Assembly (NCBI GenBank): GCA_934358405.1
Contig: CAKRKL010000004.1
Location: 1 to 44,948, forward strand
Direction: 5' to 3'
From: an uncultured Blautia sp.
Lineage (GTDB): Bacteria; Bacillota; Clostridia; Lachnospirales; Lachnospiraceae
Length of the DNA: 44,948 nt
The notes under the pieces are model-generated. The model did not search any database. It was not told where the DNA came from and saw only the letters and a program-made list of their open reading frames with translations. Position numbers and translations under genes: made by a program. Positions 1-8,408 of the stretch are shown here, piece after piece; the first letter of the stretch is position 1, and each line of letters begins with the position of its first letter.

Positions 1-70
1 GAGAGGGGGATTCGAACCCTCGACACCGCGGGTATGAACCGCGTGCTCTAGCCAACTGAGCTATCTCGCC
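1..70 (-). tRNA. tRNA-Met (CAT), 3' end cut by window edge
   Basis: Read on the minus strand, the sequence folds as a tRNA starting GGCGAGA at 70, with a normal D arm, anticodon stem CGCGG/CCGCG and loop TTCATAC. The anticodon CAT lies at 36-34. The T loop TTCGAAT is present. The 3' half of the acceptor stem is partly outside the window. The body looks like an elongator methionine tRNA; a lysidine-modified Ile tRNA also has a CAT gene anticodon and cannot be fully excluded. The T stem GAGGG/CCCCC contains one A-C mismatch at its second pair. Confidence 0.93.
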
Positions 71-88
71 ATATTAATTTCATAAGTA

Positions 89-161
89 TGGGGCCTATAG
101 GGCTCGAACCTATGACCCTCTGCTTGTAAGGCAGATGCTCTCCCAGCTGAGCTAAGACCCC
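89..161 (-). tRNA. tRNA-Val (TAC)
   Basis: The minus strand gives a complete 73-nt cloverleaf. The acceptor GGGGTCT pairs with AGGCCCC, the anticodon stem is TCTGC/GCAGA, the loop is CTTACAA, and the anticodon TAC lies at 128-126. The T loop is TTCGAGC. CCA is not encoded, so it must be added after transcription. It lies 18 nt upstream of tRNA-Met on the same strand and is probably co-transcribed with it from the promoter at 236-207. Confidence 0.96.
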
Positions 162-206
162 ATATACAATCTGTGGAAATGTTTCTCTTCCGCAGCTCGC
201 TTTGCT

Positions 207-236
207 ATTATACTATCAACTGTCGCAAATTGTCAA
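207..236 (-). promoter_or_regulatory. Promoter of the tRNA-Val/tRNA-Met unit
   Basis: On the minus strand TTGACA (236-231) and TATAAT (212-207) are separated by 18 bases. Both boxes match the sigma-A consensus exactly, as expected for a stable-RNA promoter. Transcription would start near 200, about 40 nt before tRNA-Val. Confidence 0.8.
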
Positions 237-276
237 CAGCTTTTTTCAAAAAAGTTGAAATTTTTTTGAAAAGTGG

Positions 277-306
277 TAATCACTCAGCCTGACGGCTAAG
301 TGGTTA
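277..306. repeat. 13-bp imperfect inverted repeat between divergent promoters
   Basis: The arms 277-289 and 294-306 pair over 13 positions with one C-A mismatch and one G-T pair, around the loop TGAC. It sits between the tRNA promoter (minus) and the trp promoter (plus), about 40 nt from either -35 box. No T-run follows on the plus strand, so a terminator is unlikely there. It may be an operator or a relic; no function is shown. Confidence 0.4.
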
Positions 307-346
307 AGAGTAATTTTTGACATAAAAGTTTTTTGCATAAAAATGC

Positions 347-375
347 TTGACAATTAAATTACATTGTGTTATTTT
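347..375 (+). promoter_or_regulatory. Promoter of the trp operon
   Basis: TTGACA at 347-352 is followed after 17 bases by TATTTT at 370-375. A TG one base upstream of the -10 box (TGtTATTTT) gives an extended -10. The predicted start is near 382, just before the T-box leader. Confidence 0.75.
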
Positions 376-384
376 ATAGAAAAT

Positions 385-685
385 TCAATTTAACAGACTA
401 AACCGTTGAAGCGGGGATAAAGATAATCGTGCACCCACAGAGAGTCCGGGAGGCTGAGAGCCGGATGGTAATGCAGTTTATCAAATGGGCCGCAGAGGGC
501 GCATTGAAAGGTGTAGAAACCAAGTAGCATGCGACGTAAGACATACGTCAGTTGTCAGGAATATGATAGTATTCCGTAAGTGCACGATAATTTTATCGTG
601 AATCAGGGTGGCACCGCGGGTAAGTATATTTTGGACCCGTCCTTGACAGATATGAAAGCTCTGTCTTGGACGGGTCTTTTCTGTT
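385..685 (+). promoter_or_regulatory. T-box leader of the trp operon
   Basis: The roughly 300-nt leader carries T-box hallmarks: an AGAGAG element near 439-444, a GC-rich distal hairpin with a GGCTGAGAGCC loop region (450-460), and the conserved T-box AGGGTGGCACCGCGGG at 605-620. A terminator hairpin follows. T-box RNAs bind uncharged tRNA through a specifier codon and a 3'-end bulge, and switch from terminator to antiterminator. Because the genes downstream make tryptophan, the effector should be tRNA-Trp. Two TGG triplets (466-468 and 486-488) could be the specifier; the second, in AAATGGGC on the 3' side, seems likelier, but I could not fold stem I with certainty. Confidence 0.93.
634..681 (+). 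terminator. T-box terminator hairpin
   Basis: GACCCGTCC (634-642) pairs with GGACGGGTC (668-676), with further pairing of GACAGA with TCTGTC inside. It is followed by TTTTCTGTT. Part of the 5' arm can instead pair with the CGCGGG of the T-box to form the antiterminator. Confidence 0.88.
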
Positions 686-708
686 AAAAAAATAGGAGGT
701 GTCAGATT

Positions 709-2202
709 ATGATGTATCCAACATTTGACCAGATCAAAGAAATGGCAGCAGCCGGAATTTACAAAAGAATTCCGGTTTGCAAAGAATTGTACGCAGATAG
801 CTATACTCCCGTAGAGATGATGCGAATCCTCCAAAAGGCCAGCCATCATTGCTATCTGTTAGAAAGTGCCAGTCAGAATGAAGTATGGGGAAGATATTCC
901 TTTCTGGGATATGATCCATCTATGGAAATTACCTGTACAGATGGCATTTTGCGAATACGCAGAACAGAAAATGGTGAGGATAAGCTGGCTGAAGAAATTC
1001 GCCAGGTCAGCCATCCGGGGGAGGCTATCCGAAAAATTATTGCAAAATACAAAAGTCCTGTGATGGAGAATATGCCAGCCTTTACAGGCGGTCTGGTAGG
1101 ATATTTTTCCTATGATTACATTAAATACAGTGAGCCAAAGCTGAAATTGAAGGATGAAGAACAGCAGGATTTTCGTGATCTTGACCTGATGCTTTTTAAC
1201 GATGTAATTGCCTTTGATCATTATCGTCAGAAGGTTCTTCTGATCACAGGAGTTATGACAGAGAATTTGGAGGAGTCTTACCTGAAAGCAGGCGATAAGC
1301 TGGAAAAAATGACCAGTCTTATCAAAAAAGGAGAAAAGAAAACTTTTCCTCCTATTCAGCTGAAATCCCAGATAAAGCCACAGTTTCCAAAGGAAAAGTA
1401 TTGTGAAATGGTGGAAAAAGCAAAGCACTATATTCAGGAAGGTGATATTTTCCAGGTGGTACTTTCAAATCCAATGCGCGCAAAGGCAGAAGGTAGTTTA
1501 TTTGATACCTACAGGGTATTGCGGGCAACAAACCCCTCTCCATATATGTTTTATTTTTCCAGTGATGATATTGAAATTGCCGGAGCTTCTCCGGAAACAC
1601 TGGTAAAGCTGGAGCATGGGAACTTAAGTACCTTTCCTCTTGCCGGAACAAGACCACGTGGAAAAAACGCAGAAGAGGATAAGGCTTTGGAGGCAGATCT
1701 TCTTCAGGACGAAAAGGAACTGGCAGAGCACAATATGCTGGTGGATCTTGGCAGAAATGACATTGGAAAAATCAGCAGGCTTGGAAGCGTAAAAGTAGAA
1801 AAGTATCTGACAGTAGAGCGATATTCCTGCGTCATGCATCTTGGCTCTACCGTAACCGGAGTTATTCAGGAAGGAAAGGATGCCATAGATGCTGTAGATG
1901 CTGTTTTACCTGCCGGTACTCTTTCAGGAGCACCGAAATTCAGGGCCTGCCAGATCATACAGGAATTGGAGCAAAGTAAGCGCGGTATTTACGGTGGAGC
2001 AATCGGATATGTGGATTTTACCGGAAATCTGGATGTATGTATTGCAATCCGCCTGGTTTATAAAAAGAAGGATGAGATTTGTATTCGTTCAGGTGCCGGA
2101 ATCGTGGCAGACAGTGTGCCGGAAAAAGAATTTGAGGAGTGCCAGAATAAGGCAAGAGCTGTGGTTCAGGCAATCAGCCAGGCTAAGGAGGGATTGGAAT
2201 GA
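709..2202 (+). CDS. trpE: Anthranilate synthase component I
   Basis: This enzyme makes anthranilate from chorismate, using ammonia supplied by TrpG; it is the first committed step to tryptophan. The 497-residue length is normal. The chorismate-binding domain fills the C-terminal two thirds and shows PSPYMFYF, GASPETL, PLAGTRPRG, the ELAEHNMLVDLGRND block, GAIGY and a GAGIVADS motif near the end. The N-terminal LLES motif, known to belong to the tryptophan feedback site, is intact, so the enzyme is probably feedback inhibited. AGGAGG at 694-699 lies 9 nt before ATG 709; an adjacent in-frame ATG at 712 is possible. It overlaps trpG by 4 bases (ATGA). Confidence 0.97.
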   Translation: MMYPTFDQIKEMAAAGIYKRIPVCKELYADSYTPVEMMRILQKASHHCYLLESASQNEVWGRYSFLGYDPSMEITCTDGILRIRRTENGEDKLAEEIRQVSHPGEAIRKIIAKYKSPVMENMPAFTGGLVGYFSYDYIKYSEPKLKLKDEEQQDFRDLDLMLFNDVIAFDHYRQKVLLITGVMTENLEESYLKAGDKLEKMTSLIKKGEKKTFPPIQLKSQIKPQFPKEKYCEMVEKAKHYIQEGDIFQVVLSNPMRAKAEGSLFDTYRVLRATNPSPYMFYFSSDDIEIAGASPETLVKLEHGNLSTFPLAGTRPRGKNAEEDKALEADLLQDEKELAEHNMLVDLGRNDIGKISRLGSVKVEKYLTVERYSCVMHLGSTVTGVIQEGKDAIDAVDAVLPAGTLSGAPKFRACQIIQELEQSKRGIYGGAIGYVDFTGNLDVCIAIRLVYKKKDEICIRSGAGIVADSVPEKEFEECQNKARAVVQAISQAKEGLE

Positions 2203-2774
2203 TTTTGTTGATTGATAATTATGATAGCTTTTCCTATAACCTGTATCAGCTGATTGGCTCTATTAATCCGGATGTGCAGGTGGTAAGAAATGATGGGGTT
2301 TCCATTGAGGATATTGCAAAAATGTCTCCGGAAGCAATTGTCCTTTCACCAGGACCTGGAAGACCAAAGGATGCAGGAATCTGCATTCCTGTCATAAAAG
2401 AATTTTCCGGAAAAATTCCCATTCTTGGTGTGTGCCTTGGTCATCAAAGTATTTGCGAAGCATTTGGAGGCATTGTCTCTTATGCCAAAGAACTAAAGCA
2501 TGGAAAGCAGGACAAGATGATTAGGATCGGAAGCAGTGTCCTTTTAAATGGTCTTCCCGAACACTTCCCGGCAGCAAGGTATCATTCCCTGGCAGCAAGA
2601 GAGGAGGATCTTCCAAAAGAACTGATCGTGACAGCAAAGTCTGAGGATGGAGAAATCATGGCAGTAGAGCATAAAAATTATCCGGTTTATGGTGTGCAGT
2701 TTCACCCGGAATCTGTTATGACACCAGATGGAAAAAAAATAATAGAGAATTTCCTGAAAGGAGCAGAAAAATGA
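2199..2774 (+). CDS. trpG: Anthranilate synthase component II (glutamine amidotransferase)
   Basis: This class I glutamine amidotransferase subunit releases ammonia from glutamine and channels it to TrpE. It has 191 residues. The oxyanion motif [11 protein letters not shown], the nucleophile elbow GVCLGHQ (catalytic Cys) and FHPESVMT (catalytic His and Glu) are all present. It stands alone: it is not fused to TrpD or TrpE as in some bacteria. The start codon overlaps the trpE stop and the stop overlaps the trpD start, both as ATGA, indicating translational coupling. A para-aminobenzoate synthase role (PabA) is possible for such proteins, but the operon points to tryptophan. Confidence 0.96.
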   Translation: MILLIDNYDSFSYNLYQLIGSINPDVQVVRNDGVSIEDIAKMSPEAIVLSPGPGRPKDAGICIPVIKEFSGKIPILGVCLGHQSICEAFGGIVSYAKELKHGKQDKMIRIGSSVLLNGLPEHFPAARYHSLAAREEDLPKELIVTAKSEDGEIMAVEHKNYPVYGVQFHPESVMTPDGKKIIENFLKGAEK

Positions 2775-3781
2775 TCAGAGAGAGCATAATTAAATTGTCC
2801 AAAAAGCAGGATTTAACATATGAGGAAGCAGAGGCAGTTATGGATGAAATTATGAGCGGAAAAGCAACACCGGTTCAGATGTCCGCGTATCTGACTGCAC
2901 TGGCACTTAAAGGCGAGAATATTGATGAGATTACAGCATCTGCTGCTGGCATGAGAGCACACTGTATTAAACTGCTTCATGACATGAATGTTCTGGAAAT
3001 CGTAGGAACAGGCGGAGATGGCTCCAATTCCTTTAATATTTCCACAACCGCTTCCCTGGTGATCGCAGCAGGCGGCGTACCTGTAGCAAAGCATGGAAAC
3101 AGGGCAGCTTCTTCCAAATCCGGAGCAGCTGATGTACTGGAAGCACTTGGGGTGAAGATTACCATTCCGCCGGAAAAAAGCCAGGAGCTTTTGGAAAAAA
3201 TCGGAATCTGCTTCCTGTTTGCACAGAATTATCACATTGCCATGAAATACGTTGCTCCGATTCGTAAGGAGCTGGGAATTCGAACAGTATTTAATATTCT
3301 GGGACCGCTTAGCAACCCGGCCGGTGCCAATATGGAATTGATGGGTGTTTATGATGAGTCTCTTGTACAGCCTCTTGCACAGGTTATGGCAAATCTGGGA
3401 GTAACAAGAGGCATGGTAGTATTTGGCCAGGACAGCCTGGATGAGATTTCCATGAGTGCACCTACTACAGTATGTGAAATTAAAAATGGAGACTTTACTT
3501 CCTATGTGCTGACTCCGGAGCAGTTTGGATATGAACGCTGTAAAAAGGAAGAACTTCAGGGTGGAACCCCTGAGGAAAATGCGGCTATCACAAAAGCTAT
3601 TCTGGAAGGGAAGGAAACAGGGGCAAAGCGTCAGGCGGTTTGTCTGAATGCAGGAGCTGCTCTTTATATAGCCGGAAAAGCAGAGAATCTTGCCGCAGGT
3701 GTGAAAATGGCAGAAGAACTGATCGATAGCGGAGCTGCATTAAAGAAACTGGAAGAATTTATTCAGATGAGTAACGGGTGA
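2771..3781 (+). CDS. trpD: Anthranilate phosphoribosyltransferase
   Basis: It transfers the phosphoribosyl group of PRPP to anthranilate. The 336-residue length is typical. Family signatures are the PRPP-binding loop [14 protein letters not shown], the [18 protein letters not shown] segment, and the ILGPLSNPA motif at mid-protein. The N-terminal helical domain includes [14 protein letters not shown]. It starts within the ATGA overlap with trpG, and trpC begins 4 bases after its stop, so it is tightly packed in the operon. Confidence 0.97.
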   Translation: MIRESIIKLSKKQDLTYEEAEAVMDEIMSGKATPVQMSAYLTALALKGENIDEITASAAGMRAHCIKLLHDMNVLEIVGTGGDGSNSFNISTTASLVIAAGGVPVAKHGNRAASSKSGAADVLEALGVKITIPPEKSQELLEKIGICFLFAQNYHIAMKYVAPIRKELGIRTVFNILGPLSNPAGANMELMGVYDESLVQPLAQVMANLGVTRGMVVFGQDSLDEISMSAPTTVCEIKNGDFTSYVLTPEQFGYERCKKEELQGGTPEENAAITKAILEGKETGAKRQAVCLNAGAALYIAGKAENLAAGVKMAEELIDSGAALKKLEEFIQMSNG

Positions 3782-3785
3782 TAGT

Positions 3786-4583
3786 ATGAGCATTTTAACA
3801 GAAATAGCAGTGCGAACCAAAGAGCGGATCGAAGAAGAAAAATTCAAGGTTCCTCCAAGAGTTCTGATGTCGCAGCTGAATTCTGAGCTGGCGAAGCAGG
3901 CAAAAGAAAAACAAAGCTTTCTGGAAGCTTTAAAAGCACCGGGAATGTCTTATATCTGTGAGGTAAAAAAAGCTTCCCCTTCAAAGGGGCTGATCGCACC
4001 GGATTTTCCTTATCTTAATATTGCAAGGGAATATGAATCTGCCGGAGCATCAGCAGTTTCCTGTCTCACAGAACCCTTTTACTTTCAGGGATCTGACAGA
4101 TACCTGCAGGAGATTGCAAAAGCAGTGAGCATTCCGGTACTTCGTAAAGACTTTACGGTTGATGAATATATGATCTATCAGGCGAAAGCCTTTGGCGCAT
4201 CAGCAGTACTTTTGATTTGTGCCATTTTGGACAATGCCAGGCTGAAAGCCTTTGGACAGCTGGCACAGGAGCTGGGGCTGGATGCTCTGGTGGAAGTGCA
4301 CGATGAGTGGGAAATGGACAGGGCTTTGAACCTTGATGCAAAGCTTATTGGAGTAAATAACCGGAATTTGCATGATTTTACTGTGGATATGGAAAACAGT
4401 GTGAGGCTTCGAAGGATGGCACCACAGGATACGGTGTTTGTTTCCGAAAGCGGAATTAAGACTGCTGAGGACATTCGCATTTTATACCACAATAAAGTGG
4501 ATGCCGTACTCATTGGAGAAACCCTTATGCGAAGCCCGGATAAGAAGGCAGCACTGGAAGAGCTGAATAAAGAAACAGCATAA
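3786..4583 (+). CDS. trpC: Indole-3-glycerol phosphate synthase
   Basis: It closes the indole ring, converting carboxyphenylamino-deoxyribulose phosphate to indole-3-glycerol phosphate. The 265-residue single-domain TIM barrel shows EVKKASPSKG near residue 60, the VLRKDF catalytic lysine strand, the LVEVHDEWE segment, GVNNRNL, and VSESGI near the C terminus. It is not fused to TrpF. The upstream Shine-Dalgarno is weak because the start lies just 4 bases after the trpD stop, so translation is probably coupled. A 41-base gap to trpF contains nothing else. Confidence 0.97.
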   Translation: MSILTEIAVRTKERIEEEKFKVPPRVLMSQLNSELAKQAKEKQSFLEALKAPGMSYICEVKKASPSKGLIAPDFPYLNIAREYESAGASAVSCLTEPFYFQGSDRYLQEIAKAVSIPVLRKDFTVDEYMIYQAKAFGASAVLLICAILDNARLKAFGQLAQELGLDALVEVHDEWEMDRALNLDAKLIGVNNRNLHDFTVDMENSVRLRRMAPQDTVFVSESGIKTAEDIRILYHNKVDAVLIGETLMRSPDKKAALEELNKETA

Positions 4584-4624
4584 AAATGCGACACCATTAA
4601 AAGATAGAAAAGGAATATTACAAT

Positions 4625-5272
4625 ATGGCAAAATTAAAAATCTGTGGTCTGACATGTGAAGCGGATGTTGCAGCAGTGAATGAAGTGAAACCGGATTTTG
4701 CAGGATTTGTGATTGAAGTGCCGGGAAGACGGCGGAGCATTACTGTAGAACAGACGAAAGTACTTGTTAAAGGACTTAACAAGGACACACTTCCAATAGG
4801 CGTTTTCGTAGACGCACCGCCGGAACTGCCAATCTCACTTCTAAGAGATGGAACTTTGTGGGCAGCACAGCTTCACGGAAATGAAGACGAGGAGTACATT
4901 GAAAAAATCCAGAATATGACAGGAAAGCATGTGATTAAGGCTTTTTCCATAAAAACACCGGAGGACGTAAAGAGAGCTTTAAAAAGTCCGGCTCACTATA
5001 TTCTGTTGGATCAGGGAATTGGCGGAACAGGAGAAGCCTTTGATTGGAATCTGGTTCCACCTGTAAAACGCCCCTTTTTCCTGGCTGGTGGACTTGCTCC
5101 TGAAAACCTGCGAGCTGCAATAGCTGCCCTTCATCCATGGGCAGTGGATATAAGCAGCAGTCTTGAAACCAATGGCAAAAAAGACCCCGAGAAAATTCAC
5201 CGGCTCTTTCGTATGCTGCGCCAGATCAATACACTGGAAGCCTATAAAATAGAGCGCGAAGCAGATTACTAA
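4625..5272 (+). CDS. trpF: Phosphoribosylanthranilate isomerase
   Basis: It performs the Amadori rearrangement between the TrpD and TrpC steps. The 215-residue protein begins MAKLKICGLT, carrying the family's N-terminal KICG catalytic cysteine region. It has GVFVDA, the AAQLHGNED strand, LLDQGIGGTGEAFDW (a phosphate-binding, catalytic Asp segment), and FFLAGGLAPENL before a VDISSSLE strand. The RBS AAAGGAA lies 8 nt upstream. The C-terminal tail after the barrel is a little longer than usual. Gene order C-F-B-A is standard. Confidence 0.95.
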   Translation: MAKLKICGLTCEADVAAVNEVKPDFAGFVIEVPGRRRSITVEQTKVLVKGLNKDTLPIGVFVDAPPELPISLLRDGTLWAAQLHGNEDEEYIEKIQNMTGKHVIKAFSIKTPEDVKRALKSPAHYILLDQGIGGTGEAFDWNLVPPVKRPFFLAGGLAPENLRAAIAALHPWAVDISSSLETNGKKDPEKIHRLFRMLRQINTLEAYKIEREADY

Positions 5273-5317
5273 AGCTATTTACCAAAATACAATAAAACCA
5301 GAAAGGAATAACCCAAA

Positions 5318-6502
5318 ATGTCAAAAGGAAGATTTGGAATCCACGGCGGTCAGTATATCCCGGAAACTTTGATGAACGCTGTAATTGAACTGGAAGAAGC
5401 CTATGATCACTACAAGGATGATCCTGAATTTAACCGCGAGCTTACTGAGCTTTTAAATGAATATGCCGGAAGACCTTCCAGACTTTACTATGCAGCTCAT
5501 ATGACGGAAGACCTGGGCGGTGCTAAAGTCTATTTAAAAAGAGAGGATTTAAACCATACCGGTGCTCATAAGATCAATAATGTATTAGGACAGGTTCTCC
5601 TTGCAAAAAAAATGGGAAAAACCCGTGTGATCGCAGAAACAGGTGCCGGACAGCATGGTGTTGCAACTGCTACTGCAGCAGCACTTATGGGAATGGAATG
5701 TGAAGTGTTTATGGGAAAGGAGGACACAGAGCGTCAGGTCTTAAACGTATACAAAATGCGGCTTCTTGGTGCAAAAGTCCATCCGGTAACATCAGGAACT
5801 GCGACTTTGAAGGATGCTGTATCTGAAACCATGCGTGAGTGGACAAATCGAATTGCAGACACTCATTATGTGCTTGGATCTGTTATGGGACCCCATCCAT
5901 TTCCGACTATTGTTCGTGATTTCCAGGCTGTTATTTCTAAAGAAATTAAAGAACAGATGCTGGAAAAGGAAGGAAAGCTCCCCGATGCAGTACTTGCATG
6001 TGTAGGCGGCGGCTCCAATGCCATCGGAACCTTTTACCATTTCATTGAAGACAAGGAAGTACAGCTTATTGGCTGTGAGGCAGCAGGGCGAGGTGTAAAT
6101 ACAGCAGAAACCGCTGCTACCATTGCAACCGGAAGCCTTGGTATTTTCCATGGAATGAAATCTTATTTCTGTCAGGATGAATACGGACAGATCGCTCCTG
6201 TATACTCTATTTCCGCAGGACTTGATTATCCTGGAATCGGACCGGAGCATGCACATCTTTATGATATCGGACGTGCTAAGTATGTTCCGGTAACGGATGA
6301 GGAGGCTGTGGAAGCATTTGAATATCTTTCCAAAACAGAAGGTATTATTCCGGCGATTGAAAGTGCCCATGCAGTTGCTTACGCAAAGAAAATCGTTCCA
6401 GAGATGAGAAAAGATCAGAGTGTTGTCATTACTATTTCCGGCCGTGGAGATAAAGACTGTGCAGCAATTGCAAGATACAGAGGGGAGGATATCCATGAAT
6501 AA
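5318..6502 (+). CDS. trpB: Tryptophan synthase beta chain
   Basis: This PLP enzyme condenses indole with serine to give tryptophan, and forms an alpha2-beta2 complex with TrpA. Length is 394 residues. The PLP lysine lies in HTGAHKINN, followed by [14 protein letters not shown], the phosphate loop [18 protein letters not shown], and [16 protein letters not shown]. This is the canonical TrpB1 form that pairs with TrpA, rather than the TrpB2 type. Its last 8 bases overlap the trpA start (ATGAATAA), so translation of the two subunits is coupled. Confidence 0.97.
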   Translation: MSKGRFGIHGGQYIPETLMNAVIELEEAYDHYKDDPEFNRELTELLNEYAGRPSRLYYAAHMTEDLGGAKVYLKREDLNHTGAHKINNVLGQVLLAKKMGKTRVIAETGAGQHGVATATAAALMGMECEVFMGKEDTERQVLNVYKMRLLGAKVHPVTSGTATLKDAVSETMREWTNRIADTHYVLGSVMGPHPFPTIVRDFQAVISKEIKEQMLEKEGKLPDAVLACVGGGSNAIGTFYHFIEDKEVQLIGCEAAGRGVNTAETAATIATGSLGIFHGMKSYFCQDEYGQIAPVYSISAGLDYPGIGPEHAHLYDIGRAKYVPVTDEEAVEAFEYLSKTEGIIPAIESAHAVAYAKKIVPEMRKDQSVVITISGRGDKDCAAIARYRGEDIHE

Positions 6503-7274
6503 CAAAATCACAGAAGCATTTGCAAAGGGGAAGGCATTTATTCCGTTTATCACCTGCGGAGATCCTTCATTAGAAATTACAGAACAGCTTGTTTATGCAA
6601 TGGAAGAAGCTGGTGCAGATTTAATCGAGCTTGGAATTCCGTTTTCTGATCCGACAGCAGAAGGTCCTGTGATTCAGGAAGCCAATGTCCGTGCATTAAG
6701 GGGAGGCGTGACTACAGATAAGATTTTTGACATGGTGGTAAAAATCCGCCGGAAAACATCTATTCCAATGGTATTTATGACTTATGCCAATGTTGTGTTT
6801 TCTTATGGGACAGAGCGCTTCATAAAGAAAGCAGCAGAATGTGGAATGGATGGTCTGATTCTTCCGGATGTACCTTTTGAGGAAAAAGAAGAATTTGATA
6901 CGGTATGCAAAGAGTACGGATTGGATTTGATTTCCCTGATTGCACCAACCTCTCATGAGCGTATTACACAGATTGCCAAAGAGGCAAACGGTTTTGTATA
7001 TTGTGTATCTTCACTTGGGGTAACCGGAACCAGAGCAAAGATTACAACCGATATTGGGGCTATGGTGAAGCTGGTAAAAGAGGCTAAGGATATTCCGTGT
7101 GCAGTCGGATTTGGAATTTCCACACCGGAGCAGGCAAAGAAGATGGCAGCCCAGTCCGATGGAGCTATCGTAGGTTCTGCTATTGTGAAGCTATGTGCAG
7201 CTTACGGGGAAAATTGTGTTTCCTATGTGAAGGAATATGTGAAATCTATGAAAGCAGCAGTAAATGAAATATAA
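6495..7274 (+). CDS. trpA: Tryptophan synthase alpha chain
   Basis: It cleaves indole-3-glycerol phosphate to indole, which is passed through a tunnel to TrpB. From ATG 6495 the protein has 259 residues, the normal size; GGGGAGG just upstream is the RBS. The frame is open further upstream into trpB, but that part is not TrpA-like. Motifs are [26 protein letters not shown] (catalytic Glu), [10 protein letters not shown] (catalytic Asp), SSLGVTGTR and AVGFGIS. It is the last gene of the operon and is followed by an intrinsic terminator. Confidence 0.97.
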   Translation: MNNKITEAFAKGKAFIPFITCGDPSLEITEQLVYAMEEAGADLIELGIPFSDPTAEGPVIQEANVRALRGGVTTDKIFDMVVKIRRKTSIPMVFMTYANVVFSYGTERFIKKAAECGMDGLILPDVPFEEKEEFDTVCKEYGLDLISLIAPTSHERITQIAKEANGFVYCVSSLGVTGTRAKITTDIGAMVKLVKEAKDIPCAVGFGISTPEQAKKMAAQSDGAIVGSAIVKLCAAYGENCVSYVKEYVKSMKAAVNEI

Positions 7275-7330
7275 AAAATAAGAAGCACAAACAAAAATTT
7301 TTTTGATTATTAATCATTTAAAAAGACCAT

Positions 7331-7371
7331 AAAAGAGAGCAAAGGCGTTGACAATTTGCCCTCTTTTTTTT
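7331..7371 (+). terminator. Intrinsic terminator of the trp operon
   Basis: AAAAGAGAGCAAA (7331-7343) pairs with TTTGCCCTCTTTT, with one A-C mismatch, around GGCGTTGACAA. An eight-base T-run follows. The loop and 3' arm also contain promoter elements for the next gene. Confidence 0.88.
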
Positions 7372-7376
7372 ATAGT
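7348..7376 (+). promoter_or_regulatory. Promoter for 7428 gene, embedded in the trp terminator
   Basis: TTGACA at 7348-7353 lies in the terminator loop, and TATAGT at 7371-7376 follows the T-run, 17 bases apart. This is a near-consensus sigma-A promoter. The predicted start is near 7383, about 50 nt before the lipid kinase gene. Confidence 0.75.
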
Positions 7377-7427
7377 ATCATATGTGAATCAATTTTTATG
7401 TGTAAAATATGGTAATGAAAAAGAGGA

Positions 7428-8330
7428 ATGAAGTTGGAGAAAAAACTGGTATTTATTTTTAATCCTAAAGCTGGAAAAGGAAAAATCAAAACCGCTCTGA
7501 TGGATATAGTAGATATCTTTAACAAGGGCGGCTATGAAGTGATTATTCGCGCTACTCAGGCTCCAAAAGATGCCTATGAACAGGTGAAAAAATACGCAGA
7601 CAAGGTAGACATGATCGTTTGCAGCGGAGGTGACGGGACACTGGATGAAGTGGTAACCGGAATTACTGAGGTAGGAAGCAGTGTGCCTGTAGGTTACATT
7701 CCTGCCGGAAGCACCAATGATTTTGCTAACAGTCTGTTTATACCTAAGAACATGCTGGAGGCTGCGTCCATCATTATGAACGGTGAGCTTTATAAGTGTG
7801 ATGTTGGCAGATTTAATCATCAGACCTTTGCATATGTGGCTGCTTTTGGTCTTTTTACAGATGTGTCCTATGAGACAAACCAGGATCTGAAGAATATTCT
7901 TGGACATCTGGCTTATGTTCTGGAGGGCGCAAAGAGACTGCTGGATATCAAATCCTATCATATGAAGGTGTTTACCGAGACCGGTGTGATTGAGGACAGT
8001 TTTATTTATGGTATGATCACCAATTCCAGATCAGTAGGCGGTTTTAAGAACCTGACCAGGGATGTGGATATGAACGATGGCCTTTTTGAAGTGACCTTGA
8101 TCGTACAGCCTAAGGATCCATTGGAACTGCAGGAAATCATTCGCAATCTTGTTGTCATGGAGGATAGCTCTGATTTGATTTATTCTTTCAAGGCAAAGAA
8201 GCTTACCATTGAAGCAGACGAGGAGATTGCGTGGACCCTGGACGGAGAGTACGGGGGAAGCCCTGTAACTGTGGAGATCGAGAATCTGCAGCAGGCTTTG
8301 AATCTTTATGTCAGAAATAAAAACCAGTAA
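7428..8330 (+). CDS. Diacylglycerol kinase family lipid kinase (YegS/BmrU type)
   Basis: Members of this soluble DAGK-catalytic family phosphorylate diacylglycerol or related lipids at the membrane. The 300-residue protein has the nucleotide-binding start FIFNPKAGKGK, the SGGDGTLDEVVTG loop (GGDGT signature), and PAGSTNDFANSL, all in the N-terminal domain. The C-terminal beta-rich domain carries DGLFEVTL and LDGEYGG. ATG 7428 has AGAGG only 3 nt upstream; an in-frame TTG at 7434 has better spacing (8 nt), so the true start may be 7434. It has its own promoter and lies 78 bases before glnN. The exact lipid substrate cannot be told from sequence. Confidence 0.9.
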   Translation: MKLEKKLVFIFNPKAGKGKIKTALMDIVDIFNKGGYEVIIRATQAPKDAYEQVKKYADKVDMIVCSGGDGTLDEVVTGITEVGSSVPVGYIPAGSTNDFANSLFIPKNMLEAASIIMNGELYKCDVGRFNHQTFAYVAAFGLFTDVSYETNQDLKNILGHLAYVLEGAKRLLDIKSYHMKVFTETGVIEDSFIYGMITNSRSVGGFKNLTRDVDMNDGLFEVTLIVQPKDPLELQEIIRNLVVMEDSSDLIYSFKAKKLTIEADEEIAWTLDGEYGGSPVTVEIENLQQALNLYVRNKNQ

Positions 8331-8344
8331 TGTGTGATGAAGTG

Positions 8345-8383
8345 CCATTTTGCAGAATTGCAGCTTCAGAGCATGCAAAATGG
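8345..8383 (+). promoter_or_regulatory. Perfect 10-bp inverted repeat in the glnN leader
   Basis: CCATTTTGCA (8345-8354) and TGCAAAATGG (8374-8383) are perfectly complementary around a 19-base spacer. Two wobble pairs extend the base. No T-run follows, so it is not a standard terminator. It ends 25 nt before the glnN start and could be an operator or an mRNA stem that controls glnN. Confidence 0.5.
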
Positions 8384-8408
8384 TGACAAGAACGAGAGGA
8401 GAGGAACA

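Noticed and set aside
317..345. Second TTGACA at 317-322 as a trp promoter
   Set aside because: No acceptable -10 box at 16-18 bases; the TTGACA at 347 has one.
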